Below, piece after piece: positions 16,877 through 24,831 of a stretch of DNA of 64,000 nucleotides. Under the pieces are notes generated by a model. The model saw only the letters and a list, made by a program, of their open reading frames with translations. It searched no databases and was not told the origin of the DNA. The DNA lies in NCBI RefSeq assembly GCF_006716425.1, contig NZ_VFOZ01000001.1:558001-622000 (forward strand), read 5' to 3'. Made by a program: the position numbers and the translations under genes. This DNA comes from Actinoallomurus bryophytorum (GTDB lineage: Bacteria; Actinomycetota; Actinomycetes; Streptosporangiales; Streptosporangiaceae). The stretch's first letter is position 1; each line of letters starts with the position of its first letter.

Positions 16877-17849
16877 CTACCGCTCCTCGTCGTGAGACCG
16901 CCTCTTGTGACACAGTACGCCGAATCGCGGGCGATCCTGTCATATCCCGCGAGACCCGGGCCCGCTGGGCGACCAGGACGCACACCAGTACGCCGGCCGC
17001 GGCCACCACGGTGCTCATTCCCGCGTGCTCGCCGAGCAGCAGCCACGACCAGAGCAGCGTCAGCAGCGGCTGGGCGAGCTGCACCTGGCTCGCCCGCGCG
17101 ACCCCCGCACGGGCGAGCCCTGAGTACCAGGCGAAGAACCCCAGGAACATCGAGACGACGGTCAGGTAGGCGAGCCCACCGACGGCCGCGGCGCTCCAGC
17201 GCGGCGGCTCGGCGGCGAACAGCGCCACCGTCACCGGGACGGTGACGGGCGCGGCGATGACCAGCGCCCAGGAGACCACGGCGCCGCCCGGCATCTCGCG
17301 TGCCAGCCGGCCGCCCTCGGCGTACCCGAGACCGGCGGTCAGCAGCGCCCCGAGCAGCAGGACGTCGGCGGCGGAGAAGCGCCCCGGTCCGTTCCGCAGG
17401 GTGAAGGCGAGGATGCACGCCGCGCCGGCCAGACTCGCCGCCCAGAACGCCCATGAGGGCCGTTCGCCCGCGCGTACGACGGCGAACACCGCCGTCATGA
17501 CGGGCAGCAGCCCGATCACCACGGCGGCGTGAGAGGCGGAGGAGCCGTGGCCGAGCGCGAGCGTGGACAGGACCGGGAAACCGAAGACGACGCCGAGCGC
17601 GACCACGACGAGGGAGGCCCACTGGCGACCGCTCGGACGCGCCGCGCGTGTCAGGCGCAGCGCCACCACCGCGAGCACGGCGGCGATCGCGGCACGGCCG
17701 AGGCCGATCGTGTACGGGCCGAAGCCGCGCAGCGCGAAGGAGGTGGCCGGCAGGGTGAAGGAGAAGGCGAGGACCCCGAGCGCGGCGGCGCCGAATCCCG
17801 CGGGCAGCGCTATCGCGCGCCGCACAGTAGCGTTATCCTGATCTGTCAT
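16869..17849 (-). CDS. EamA/DMT-family transporter (ten-helix exporter type)
   Basis: A 326-residue protein with ten predicted membrane helices in two EamA halves (GFGAAALGVLAFSFTLPATS ... AQPLLTLLWSWLLLGE). Members export amino acids and small metabolites. It begins at the ATG at 17849, whose complement overlaps the ATG of the divergent MocR gene (CATG at 17847-17850), so the two genes share their start site and each promoter must lie inside the other gene. An inverted repeat CGATA-N4-TATCG lies just upstream at 17856-17869. Its stop lies inside the start region of the diiron gene. Confidence 0.85.
   Translation of the reverse strand: MTDQDNATVRRAIALPAGFGAAALGVLAFSFTLPATSFALRGFGPYTIGLGRAAIAAVLAVVALRLTRAARPSGRQWASLVVVALGVVFGFPVLSTLALGHGSSASHAAVVIGLLPVMTAVFAVVRAGERPSWAFWAASLAGAACILAFTLRNGPGRFSAADVLLLGALLTAGLGYAEGGRLAREMPGGAVVSWALVIAAPVTVPVTVALFAAEPPRWSAAAVGGLAYLTVVSMFLGFFAWYSGLARAGVARASQVQLAQPLLTLLWSWLLLGEHAGMSTVVAAAGVLVCVLVAQRARVSRDMTGSPAIRRTVSQEAVSRRGAVDG
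17834..17839 (+). promoter_or_regulatory. Putative -10 box of the MocR gene
   Basis: TATCCT, then 8 nt, then the ATG at 17848. This would give a leaderless or nearly leaderless transcript. The box lies inside the coding region of the divergent exporter gene. No clear -35 is seen. Confidence 0.35.
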
Positions 17850-19245
17850 GGAAGACGATAGCAGTATCGCCACCCTGGCAGCCGAGCTGCGTGGCACGGT
17901 GGCGGCGCTGCGGGCCGGCGACCGGCTGCCCTCCAGCCGGGCGCTGATGGCCCGGCACCAGGTCAGCCCGGTCACCGTGTCGCGGGCGATCGGGCTGCTC
18001 AGCGCGGAGGGCCTGATCGTCACCAGACCCGGCAGCGGCACGTACGTCGCCGAGCGCGCTCGGCCTCGCGTCCCGGTGGACCTCGCCTACGCCTGGCAGG
18101 CGGTCCCTCTCGCCGACCGCACCGTCGACGCCGGCGGCGTCGTGGCGATGCTGTCCCCGCCTCCCGACGGGGTGATCGCGCTGAGCGGCGGCTACCTCGC
18201 ACCGGAGCTTCAGCCCGAACGTGCCCTGGCCACGGCCGCGGCACGCGCCGTACGGCGGCCCGGCGCGTGGGAGCGTCCGCCGCTCTATGGCCTGGGTGGG
18301 CTGCGCGAGTGGTTCGCACGTACGGCGGGCGGCGACGTGACCGGGGCGGACGTCACGATCACCGGGGGCGGGCAGGCCGCGGTGACACTCGCTCTGCGGG
18401 CGCTGCTGCCGCCCGGCGCGCCGCTGCTCGTCGAATCGCCCACCTATCCGGGCGCGCTGGACTCGGCCCGCGCCGCCGGCCTGCGGCCCGTGCCCGTACC
18501 GGTCGATGACCAGGGGCTGCGGACGGACCTGCTCGCCGACGCGTTCGCCGCCTCCGGGGCACGCGCGGTGTACTGCCAGCCCACCTTCCACAACCCGACC
18601 GGCGCCGTGCTCGCCCCCGCCCGCCGCGAGCACGTGCTCGACGTCGCCCGCGCGGCCGGGGCGTTCGTCATCGAGGACGACTTCGCGCGGCATCTCGCGA
18701 TCGACCCGGCGCCGCCGTCGCTGATCTCGGCCGACCGCGAGGGCCGGGTCGTGCACATCTCCTCGCTCACGAAAGTGACCGCACCGAGCGTCCGTGTCGC
18801 CGCGGTGGCCGCCCGCGGCCCGGTCGCCGAACGCATCCGCGCGACGCAGCTGGTCGACTCGTTCTTCGTCGCCCGGCCGCTGCAGGAGGCCGCTCTGGAG
18901 CTCGTCGGCTCCCCCGCCTGGCCCCGCCACGTCCGCATGGTCGGCGAGGCGCTACGGCGGCGACGCGACACGCTCGTGTCCGCGATGGCCTCGCACGGGC
19001 TCCGTCCCGCCGTGGTGCCGCGCGGAGGCCTGCACGTGTGGGCCGGGCTGCCGGCCGGCACCGACGATGTCGCGCTCGCCGAGGCGGCGCTGCGGGCCGG
19101 TGTCCTGGTCGGCGCGGGCCGCCGCTACTTCCCCGCCGAACCCGCCGGTCCCCGCCTGCGGCTCAGCTACGGATCCGCGGCCGGTGAGGGCGAGCTCGCC
19201 GACGGCGCCGCACGCCTCGCCCGCGTACTCTCCGCGACCGGGTAG
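17848..19245 (+). CDS. MocR-type regulator: GntR DNA-binding domain fused to aminotransferase-like domain
   Basis: A 465-residue protein. Residues 5-70 form a GntR winged helix (GDRLPSSRALMARHQVSPVT ... PGSGTYVAE). Residues 95-463 are a fold-type I aminotransferase domain with PTFHNPTG (about 245-252) and the PLP lysine K309 in SSLTKVTAPS. MocR proteins sense amino acids or amines through PLP. The divergent exporter and diiron genes are the natural targets, and the dyad CGATAGCAGTATCG lies in the first codons of this gene, at the exporter promoter. The start at 17848 is supported by a TATCCT box 8 nt upstream. Confidence 0.9.
   Translation: MEDDSSIATLAAELRGTVAALRAGDRLPSSRALMARHQVSPVTVSRAIGLLSAEGLIVTRPGSGTYVAERARPRVPVDLAYAWQAVPLADRTVDAGGVVAMLSPPPDGVIALSGGYLAPELQPERALATAAARAVRRPGAWERPPLYGLGGLREWFARTAGGDVTGADVTITGGGQAAVTLALRALLPPGAPLLVESPTYPGALDSARAAGLRPVPVPVDDQGLRTDLLADAFAASGARAVYCQPTFHNPTGAVLAPARREHVLDVARAAGAFVIEDDFARHLAIDPAPPSLISADREGRVVHISSLTKVTAPSVRVAAVAARGPVAERIRATQLVDSFFVARPLQEAALELVGSPAWPRHVRMVGEALRRRRDTLVSAMASHGLRPAVVPRGGLHVWAGLPAGTDDVALAEAALRAGVLVGAGRRYFPAEPAGPRLRLSYGSAAGEGELADGAARLARVLSATG
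17856..17869. promoter_or_regulatory. Operator candidate CGATAGCAGTATCG between MocR and exporter
   Basis: Inverted repeat CGATA-N4-TATCG, 7 bp upstream of the exporter ATG and inside codons 3-8 of the MocR gene. The same TATCG core is the -10-like element for the exporter strand. Its position would let MocR control the exporter promoter directly. Confidence 0.5.
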
Positions 19246-19283
19246 TCTCCCCGGCAACCAGTGACCGCCGTTCACCGGTGTCG

Positions 19284-19337
19284 GTGACCGAGCGGAGCGA
19301 GGACCCGGCGAACACCCCCATCGGCGAAGGAGGAGAC
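19284..19337 (+). repeat. Leader cassette (54 bp) before the CGNR gene
   Basis: Starts GTGACCGAGCGGAGCGAG, the same beginning as the RodZ-gene leader units, and ends with GAAGGAGGAGAC directly before the GTG at 19338. It is 18 codons long and in frame with the CGNR gene (TERSEDPAN... reading), so it may add an N-terminal extension or be untranslated leader. Confidence 0.75.
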
Positions 19338-19862
19338 GTGAGCGGCTCGGACAGCGCCCTGCTGCTGCGCGACTTCGTCAACACCTACGACGTCCAGTGC
19401 GACATCGACGAGTTCGGCGCGCCGTCCGACCTCGGCGGCTGGCTGTCCGAGCACGGGCTGGCGGCGCCCGGCGACCGCGCCGACGAGTTCGACCTGGGGA
19501 TCGCGGTCGCGCTGCGGGAGGGACTGCGGGCGGCCATGCCGGCGCGCCGTGAGCCGTGCGACCGGCCGGACCACCTCGACGGCCTCCTGGCCGGGCTGCC
19601 ACTGCGGCTGTCGCTCGACGGCCCGGTGCTCGTCCCCGTGCACCGCGGGATCCGCGGCGCGCTCGCCGGGGTCGCCGCGGCGGTCGTGGCGAGCGACGCC
19701 GACGGCACCTGGGCACGCCTCAAGGTCTGCCAGGAGCCGACCTGCCGCTGGGCCTTCCTCGACACCTCCAAGAACCGCTCGCGCACGTGGTGCTCGATGC
19801 GCATGTGCGGCAACCGCACGAAGACCCGCGCGTACCGGGAGCGGCAGCGCGTGAGCGACTGA
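19338..19862 (+). CDS. CGNR zinc-finger protein (ABATE-domain family)
   Basis: 174 residues from the GTG at 19338, which is preceded by GAAGGAGGAGAC. The N-terminal ABATE domain begins LLLRDFVNTYDVQCDIDEFG. The C-terminal CGNR finger has CQEPTCRWAFLD, then WCSMRMCGNRTKTRAYRER, giving the four zinc cysteines. These proteins are putative transcription regulators common in actinomycetes; targets are unknown. The frame is open to a GTG at 19278/19284, but that upstream part is a dispersed leader cassette and not conserved protein. The next gene is an acetyltransferase 65 bp downstream. Confidence 0.85.
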   Translation: MSGSDSALLLRDFVNTYDVQCDIDEFGAPSDLGGWLSEHGLAAPGDRADEFDLGIAVALREGLRAAMPARREPCDRPDHLDGLLAGLPLRLSLDGPVLVPVHRGIRGALAGVAAAVVASDADGTWARLKVCQEPTCRWAFLDTSKNRSRTWCSMRMCGNRTKTRAYRERQRVSD

Positions 19863-19914
19863 GCCGCGTTCGGAGGCGGCGCCGGTGCCCTGGGCGTGTT
19901 CGTCGGGCACCCTC

Positions 19915-19920
19915 TAGAGT
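19915..19920 (+). promoter_or_regulatory. Putative -10 box for a leaderless acetyltransferase mRNA
   Basis: TAGAGT followed by 7 nt and the GTG at 19928, which has no Shine-Dalgarno. No strong -35. Confidence 0.4.
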
Positions 19921-19927
19921 TCGTGCC

Positions 19928-20440
19928 GTGGGTGAGGGCATGGTGACGGTACGGGACGCCGGGCCGGAAGACGCGGAGGCGCTGGCACGCGTGCGCTCGC
20001 TGAGCTGGCGGTCCGCCTACGACGGCCTGCTGTCGCCGGCGCTGATCGAGATCGCCACCGGCCCGGACTGGGTGGAGCGGCAGCGGGCGTTCCTCACCGA
20101 GACGCCCGGCCGGCGGGCACTGCTGGCCGAGGACGGCGACGCGGCCGTGGGGATGGCCGTGTACGGTCCGGACCGGGATCCGGGCGGTCATGCGGAGCTC
20201 TACGCCATCTACGTCCTGCCCGGCTACTGGTCCAAGAACGTCGGCGCGCCGCTCATGGACGGCGTGCTCGACGGCGTCCGCACCGGCGGCTACTCCCGGA
20301 TCGCCCTGTGGGTGCTGGCCGCCAACCTGCGCGCACGGCGCTTCTACGAGCGGTACGGTTTCGCAGCCACCGAGCAGAAGATCATCGAACGGTTCGGCCA
20401 CATGACGTACGACGTCCGATACGAACGGGAGGTCCGTTGA
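19928..20440 (+). CDS. GNAT-family N-acetyltransferase
   Basis: A 170-residue GNAT protein. VTVRDAGPEDAEALARVRSL is the N-terminal strand and helix; HAELYAIYVLPGYWSKNVGA holds the acetyl-CoA pyrophosphate loop (normally Q/R-x-x-G-x-G/A, here WSKNVGA); ALWVLAANLRARRFYERYGF is the typical C-terminal motif B. The substrate is unknown. I use the GTG at 19928 because TAGAGT lies 7 nt upstream (leaderless type); an ATG at 19940 is an alternative. Its stop overlaps the start of the next acetyltransferase (TTGA). Confidence 0.85.
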   Translation: MGEGMVTVRDAGPEDAEALARVRSLSWRSAYDGLLSPALIEIATGPDWVERQRAFLTETPGRRALLAEDGDAAVGMAVYGPDRDPGGHAELYAIYVLPGYWSKNVGAPLMDGVLDGVRTGGYSRIALWVLAANLRARRFYERYGFAATEQKIIERFGHMTYDVRYEREVR

Positions 20441-20973
20441 GTGTTGTGGGGGTACGACCGGCCTATCCGGGCGACGTCGGCGCGGTCGCGGACATCCAGG
20501 TCCGCGCCTGGCGCGAGGGTTACGGGGGGATCGTCCCGGCCGAGGCGCTGGCCGAGATGACGAGTGACACGGCGATCGGGCTCTGGCGCGACCGCTGGGC
20601 CGAGGCGGTGTCGGCCCCGCCGAGCCCGCGGCACCGGCTGCTCGTCGCGGTCGACGAGGGCGTCATCACCGGCTTCGCGGCGCAGGGCCCGCCCGAGGAT
20701 CCGGACCAGGACGCCGGCACCACCGGGGAGCTGCTGACGCTGCTGGTCGACCCGGCGCACCAGCGGGCCGGCCACGGCAGCCGGCTGCTCGCCGCGACCG
20801 TCGACCATCTGCGCGACGACGGCTGCGCGACGGCCATCACGTGGGTGTTCGCGGCCGATGACGTGTTCCGGGCGTTCCTGATGTCGGCCGGGTGGGCGCC
20901 GGACGGCGCCCACAGCAAGGTCGACATGGGCGAGCCGGTCCCCATGGTGCGCCTGCACACCGGCATCGCTTAG
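20437..20973 (+). CDS. GNAT-family N-acetyltransferase, second copy
   Basis: 178 residues from a TTG at 20437 that overlaps the preceding stop (TTGA) and follows GGGAGG. The protein reads SVVGVRPAYPGDVGAVADIQ, then LLTLLVDPAHQRAGHGSRLL (acetyl-CoA loop QRAGHGSRL, a near-canonical Q-R-x-G-x-G) and AITWVFAADDVFRAFLMSAG. It is related to, but clearly diverged from, its neighbour, so tandem duplication followed by divergence is plausible. Both are probably one transcription unit, ended by the hairpin that starts at its stop codon. Confidence 0.85.
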   Translation: MSVVGVRPAYPGDVGAVADIQVRAWREGYGGIVPAEALAEMTSDTAIGLWRDRWAEAVSAPPSPRHRLLVAVDEGVITGFAAQGPPEDPDQDAGTTGELLTLLVDPAHQRAGHGSRLLAATVDHLRDDGCATAITWVFAADDVFRAFLMSAGWAPDGAHSKVDMGEPVPMVRLHTGIA

Positions 20974-21037
20974 GGCCTTTCTCGAAGTCCCCGTCCGTGG
21001 CGACCGGCGACCGGGCGGCGGACTTCGAGAAAGGCCC
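20973..21037. terminator. Bidirectional terminator between acetyltransferase and ung
   Basis: A perfect 18-bp stem: GGGCCTTTCTCGAAGTCC at 20973-20990 and its complement at 21020-21037, with a 29-nt GC-rich loop. It starts on the last base of the acetyltransferase stop codon and ends 7 bp before the ung stop, so it can serve both converging genes. Confidence 0.85.
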
Positions 21038-21044
21038 TTGCGGC

Positions 21045-21737
21045 CTAGAAGATCTTCTCGTCGAGGGTCCAGTCGACCTCGGGCCGGCCGGCGTCGGCCA
21101 GGGCCTTGTTGACCGCGCTGAACGGGCGGGTGCCCAGGAAGCCGCGCGGGTTCATCGGGCTCGGGTGTCCCGCCTCCAGGACGACGTGGCGGGTGCCGGT
21201 GACCAGATCGCGCTTCTTGCGCGCGTAGGCGCCCCAGAGCACGAACACGACGCGCTCCTCCCTGGCGTCCAGCGCGCGGATCACCGCGTCGGTGAACTCC
21301 TCCCAGCCCTTCCCCGCGTGTGAGCCCGGCTTGCCCGCGCGTACCGTCAGCACCGCGTTGAGCAGCAGCACCCCGCGTCCCGCCCAGGGCGTCAGGTCGC
21401 CGCCGGCCGGCATCGGGACGCCCAGGTCGTCGCGCAGCTCCTTGAACACGTTGCGCAGCGACGGCGGGACGCGCACGCCCTCGCGCACGCTGAAGCTCAG
21501 GCCGTGTGCCTGGCCGGCGCCGTGGTAGGGGTCCTGGCCCAGGATGAGCACCCTGGCCTCGTCCGGCGAGCACAGCCGGAAGGCGCTGAACAGGTCGGGC
21601 AGCGCCGGATAGACGGTCTGCTCGGCGTACTCGGCGGACACGAAGTCGGCCAGCCGGCGCGCCGCGGCGGGATCGAGCAGGGGTTCGATGAGGTCACGCC
21701 ACGGGCCGGGCAGGAGCTCGAGAAGATCGAAGGACAT
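21045..21737 (-). CDS. ung: Uracil-DNA glycosylase, family 1
   Basis: A 230-residue enzyme removing uracil from DNA. The catalytic motif GQDPYHGAGQAHGLSFSV contains the general-base Asp; LLLNAVLTVRAGKPGSH is the uracil-recognition region; HPSPMNPRGF is the DNA-intercalating loop with the catalytic His. Length and motifs fit family 1 exactly. It is a single gene, ended by the shared hairpin, starting at the ATG at 21737. Confidence 0.95.
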   Translation of the reverse strand: MSFDLLELLPGPWRDLIEPLLDPAAARRLADFVSAEYAEQTVYPALPDLFSAFRLCSPDEARVLILGQDPYHGAGQAHGLSFSVREGVRVPPSLRNVFKELRDDLGVPMPAGGDLTPWAGRGVLLLNAVLTVRAGKPGSHAGKGWEEFTDAVIRALDAREERVVFVLWGAYARKKRDLVTGTRHVVLEAGHPSPMNPRGFLGTRPFSAVNKALADAGRPEVDWTLDEKIF

Positions 21738-21848
21738 GCGCCAGAAACTAACAGCGCGCGGCTCGGCCCGTTCGTAACTCAGAGTCCCCCGTGCCCCGGT
21801 GACTTGGCGGTCGGCGGCGCTCGACCCGGCCGGGCCGGGCGAGGTGGT

Positions 21849-22088
21849 CTACCGTGTGATTGAGGGTGGGGGGTGCGACGCCGCAGCGTCCGGCCGGGTC
21901 AGCCCGGATACGTGTTCGAGGTGGGCGAGCACGGCCACGCCGTGCGGCGTCAGGCCGTGGCGCCCCATGAAGCGCGGGCGAACGGCGACGAGGTGCCCGG
22001 CCACCGCCGGCAGGCGGGACGGCGACATGCCCTCGGAATCGGCTTCGGAAGCGACGACGGCGACATCGTCCGTGCTCAGGGCCGGCAT
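21849..22088 (-). CDS. Small hypothetical protein (79 aa)
   Basis: From the ATG at 22088 the frame reads MPALSTDDVAVVASEADSEG, then MSPSRLPAVAGHLVAVRPRF and MGRHGLTPHGVAVLAHLEHV. Third codon positions are nearly all G or C (strong coding bias), in contrast with the opposite strand. No family is recognised. It is divergent from the MFS exporter at 22211, with about 120 bp between them, so a regulatory link is possible but not shown. Confidence 0.55.
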   Translation of the reverse strand: MPALSTDDVAVVASEADSEGMSPSRLPAVAGHLVAVRPRFMGRHGLTPHGVAVLAHLEHVSGLTRPDAAASHPPPSITR

Positions 22089-22210
22089 GGCCGGCCGGGC
22101 GGGCGGGTCGCCGACCCGGATCAAGGCTTCGGAGGGGCGGGGGTATGTTGAGGGCGAACCGTTCAGCGGCTGACATCCGCCCATCCTCACCCAGGCCGGC
22201 TCAGAACCCC

Positions 22211-23839
22211 ATGATCACAAGCGCGTCTCCGGCCGTTCCCGCAGCTGCCGCCGCCACTCCAGGACGCCGGCGCTGGCTCGGCATGGTGGTCATCGGCCTC
22301 GGCGTCTCGCTGATCATCGTGGACGCCACGATCGTCAACGTCATGCTGCCTCGCGTGGTCGACGACCTTCACCTGACCACGGCCGACGCCGAGTGGATCA
22401 CCTCGGTCTACTCCCTTGTCTTCGCCGCGCTCCTGATCCCGTTCGGGATGGCCGGTGACGCGTACGGACGCCGGCGAATGTTCGTGCTCGGCACCGTGGT
22501 CTTCGTGGCCGCCAGCCTGCTCGCGGCCGTCTCGGGCAGCGGCTCGGCCCTCATCGGCGCGCGTCTGCTGCAGGGTGCCGGTGCGTCGATGATCCTGCCG
22601 GCCACGCTCTCCACGGTGACCGCGGTGTTCAAGGGCCGCGACCGGGCCATCGCGTTCGGCGTCTGGGGGTCGCTCATCGGCGGCATGGCCGCGCTCGGCC
22701 CGCTGCTCGGCGGCTGGCTCGCCACGTCGTACGGCTGGCGCTGGGCGTTCGGGGTGAACCTCCCGCTCGGCGCGGTGGTGATCGTCGGTGCGCTGCTGCT
22801 GGTCCCGGAGACGCGGGACCGTGCGGCCGCGCGCGGCATCGACTGGACCGGCGGCCTGCTCAGCGCGGCCGGGCTCGCCGCCATCGTGTTCGCGCTGATC
22901 GAGGGGCAGCGGTACGGCTGGTGGCGGCTCACCCGGTCCTTCTCCGCCGGGCCGCTGCACTGGGGCTCCACGATCTCTCCGGTGCCCGTCGCACTGGCCG
23001 CCGGGGTGATCGCTCTGTGCGCGCTCGTCGGCGTGGAGCGCGCGCGGGCCGCGGCCGGCCGGCCGGTCGTGCTCGACCTGACGCTGTTCCGCATACCGGG
23101 CTTCGGCCGCGGCAACGCCGCGGCGTCCCTGATCAGCGTTGGTGAGCTCGGGCTGATGTTCACGCTGCCGCTCTTCCTGCAGGACGTGCACGGCAACTCC
23201 CCGCTCCAGGTCAGCGTCGCGATCCTGCCGCTCGCCGTCGGCACCCTGCTCACGGGCGGTTTCGCGGCGCGGATGTCACGCCGCCTCGGCGCCGCGCGGA
23301 TGCTGCAGACCGGCATGGTCCTCGAGATCGTCGCCGTGGTGCTCATCGGCCTCACGACACATGCCGACACCACCGGGTACGAACTCGCGCCCTGGATGCT
23401 CATCTACGGCATCGGACTCGGGCTGACCACGGCGCAGCTCACGAGCATCATCCTGCGCGACGTGCCGCCGGCCCGCGCGGGCCTGGCCTCCGGAACCCAG
23501 TCGACGGCGCGGCAGATCGGGTCGGCGCTGGGCATCGCGCTGATCGGCGGCGTCTTCGCGATGAGCCTGAGTCATGTCATGACCGACCGGCTGCGCTCCA
23601 CCGGTGTCCCGCCGGGGCAGGGCGGCGTGTACGCCGCGCGGCTGCGTGACACGGCCGGGACCTTCGCCCGTGACCTGCGCGACGGCGACCCCCGTGTCGC
23701 CCGCGCCGCCGACGAGAGCCTGGCGGTGGCGACCGACCGCGCGGCCTTCGCCACCGCCGGACTGCTGACCATCGGCTTCCTGCTGACCCTGGGGCTGCGT
23801 CAGCCGCCCGAAGCGCATCCGGCAGAATCTCCCGCATGA
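22211..23839 (+). CDS. MFS drug:H+ antiporter, DHA2 family (14 helices)
   Basis: A 542-residue exporter. The DHA2 signatures are LIIVDATIVNVMLPRVVDDL in helix 1, WITSVYSLVFAALLIPFGM, GDAYGRRRMFVLG between helices 2 and 3, and ARLLQGAGASMILPATLS. About fourteen hydrophobic segments can be counted, with a long extracytoplasmic loop near residue 465 (TDRLRSTGVPPGQGGVYAAR). Antibiotic or metabolite export is likely; the substrate is not known. I choose the ATG at 22211; an ATG at 22145 would add 22 residues with poor codon bias. Confidence 0.87.
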   Translation: MITSASPAVPAAAAATPGRRRWLGMVVIGLGVSLIIVDATIVNVMLPRVVDDLHLTTADAEWITSVYSLVFAALLIPFGMAGDAYGRRRMFVLGTVVFVAASLLAAVSGSGSALIGARLLQGAGASMILPATLSTVTAVFKGRDRAIAFGVWGSLIGGMAALGPLLGGWLATSYGWRWAFGVNLPLGAVVIVGALLLVPETRDRAAARGIDWTGGLLSAAGLAAIVFALIEGQRYGWWRLTRSFSAGPLHWGSTISPVPVALAAGVIALCALVGVERARAAAGRPVVLDLTLFRIPGFGRGNAAASLISVGELGLMFTLPLFLQDVHGNSPLQVSVAILPLAVGTLLTGGFAARMSRRLGAARMLQTGMVLEIVAVVLIGLTTHADTTGYELAPWMLIYGIGLGLTTAQLTSIILRDVPPARAGLASGTQSTARQIGSALGIALIGGVFAMSLSHVMTDRLRSTGVPPGQGGVYAARLRDTAGTFARDLRDGDPRVARAADESLAVATDRAAFATAGLLTIGFLLTLGLRQPPEAHPAESPA

Positions 23840-23864
23840 TCCTCGCCCCCGGACGCGTGCGCTA

Positions 23865-24731
23865 GTGGCTTCGCCCTCCCAGTGGGTCGCCGGTGCGCGA
23901 CCACGCACGCTCCCGAACTCCATCGTCCCCGTCCTGGTCGGCACCGGCATCGCGATCGGCTTCGGCCACGCGATCTGGTGGCGTGCGGCGGTCGCGCTGG
24001 TCGTCTCCATGCTGCTGCAGATCGGTGTCAACTTCGCCAACGACTACAGCGACGGCATCCGTGGCACCGACGAGGAACGCGTCGGGCCGTTGCGCCTGGT
24101 CGGCTCCAAGGTCGCGGCGCCCCGGCAGGTGCTCGCGGCGGCGGTCGGCTGTTTCCTGCTGGCGGCCGTGGCGGGGCTGGTCCTGGCGGCGGTGACGAGC
24201 TGGTGGCTGCTGCTCATCGGCGCGGCGGCGATCGCGGCCGGGTGGTTCTACACCGGCGGATCGCGGCCGTACGGCTACCGGGCGCTGGGCGAGATCTCGG
24301 TGTTCGTCTTCTTCGGGCTCGTGTCGGTCGTCGGCACCGCGTACGTGCAGCTCGAGGGGCTGCCGTGGGCCGCCTGGGTGGCGGCGATCCCGGTGGGCCT
24401 GCTGTCGTGCTCGATGCTCGTCGTCAACAACCTGCGCGACATCCCGAGCGACCGTGACTCCGGCAAGCGCACCCTCGCGGTGGTACTCGGCGACGGGCGC
24501 ACGCGCCTGCTGTACACCGGATGCGCGATCGCCGCGTTCTGCTGCGTGCCGGTCATCGCCATCGCGCATCCGTGGGCGATGCTCGGCCTGCCGGCCGCGC
24601 TGTGGGCGATCTCCCCGGTACGCCGGGTGCTGCGCGGCGCGACCGGCAGGGACCTGATCCCCGTACTGGGCGAGACCGGCCGCCTGCAGATCATCTTCGG
24701 CGTGCTCTTCGCGGTCGGCCTGGCGCTCTGA
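23865..24731 (+). CDS. menA: 1,4-dihydroxy-2-naphthoate polyprenyltransferase
   Basis: A 288-residue UbiA-family membrane enzyme that joins a polyprenyl chain to 1,4-dihydroxy-2-naphthoate in menaquinone synthesis. Both aspartate-rich motifs are present: NFANDYSDGIRG (first) and NNLRDIPSDRDSGKRTLA (second). RPRTLPNSIVPVLVGT is the typical N-terminus. About eight or nine helices follow. The GTG start at 23865 lies 25 bp after the MFS gene and no Shine-Dalgarno is evident. No other men genes are nearby. Confidence 0.92.
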   Translation: MASPSQWVAGARPRTLPNSIVPVLVGTGIAIGFGHAIWWRAAVALVVSMLLQIGVNFANDYSDGIRGTDEERVGPLRLVGSKVAAPRQVLAAAVGCFLLAAVAGLVLAAVTSWWLLLIGAAAIAAGWFYTGGSRPYGYRALGEISVFVFFGLVSVVGTAYVQLEGLPWAAWVAAIPVGLLSCSMLVVNNLRDIPSDRDSGKRTLAVVLGDGRTRLLYTGCAIAAFCCVPVIAIAHPWAMLGLPAALWAISPVRRVLRGATGRDLIPVLGETGRLQIIFGVLFAVGLAL

Positions 24732-24758
24732 GCCCTCGCCGCATCTGCCATGGTCAAT

Positions 24759-24775
24759 TGCGGGCGATCCCCGCA
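24759..24775 (+). terminator. Short hairpin after menA
   Basis: TGCGGG-CGATC-CCCGCA, 6-bp stem, 27 bp after the menA stop and before the molybdate cluster promoter. Weak but well placed. Confidence 0.45.
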
Positions 24776-24792
24776 TCGTCCTGGCGTTTCGT

Positions 24793-24824
24793 CGAAGATT
24801 CTTCGTTTCTGCGAGGGATATACT
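24793..24824 (+). promoter_or_regulatory. Promoter with inverted repeat before the molybdate-cluster regulator
   Basis: TATACT at 24819-24824 is followed by 7 nt and the GTG at 24832 (leaderless type). Upstream, CGAAGA-N-TCTTCG at 24793-24805 is a perfect odd-spaced dyad covering about -39 to -27, so it would overlap the -35 region. It is a good candidate operator for the adjacent HTH-TOBE protein. Confidence 0.5.
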
Positions 24825-24831
24825 CTCCGCC

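Noticed and set aside
22145-22210. Upstream start for the DHA2 exporter
   Set aside because: The extra 22 residues have poor codon bias and no homology; the ATG at 22211 fits the family length better, although its ribosome-binding site is weak.
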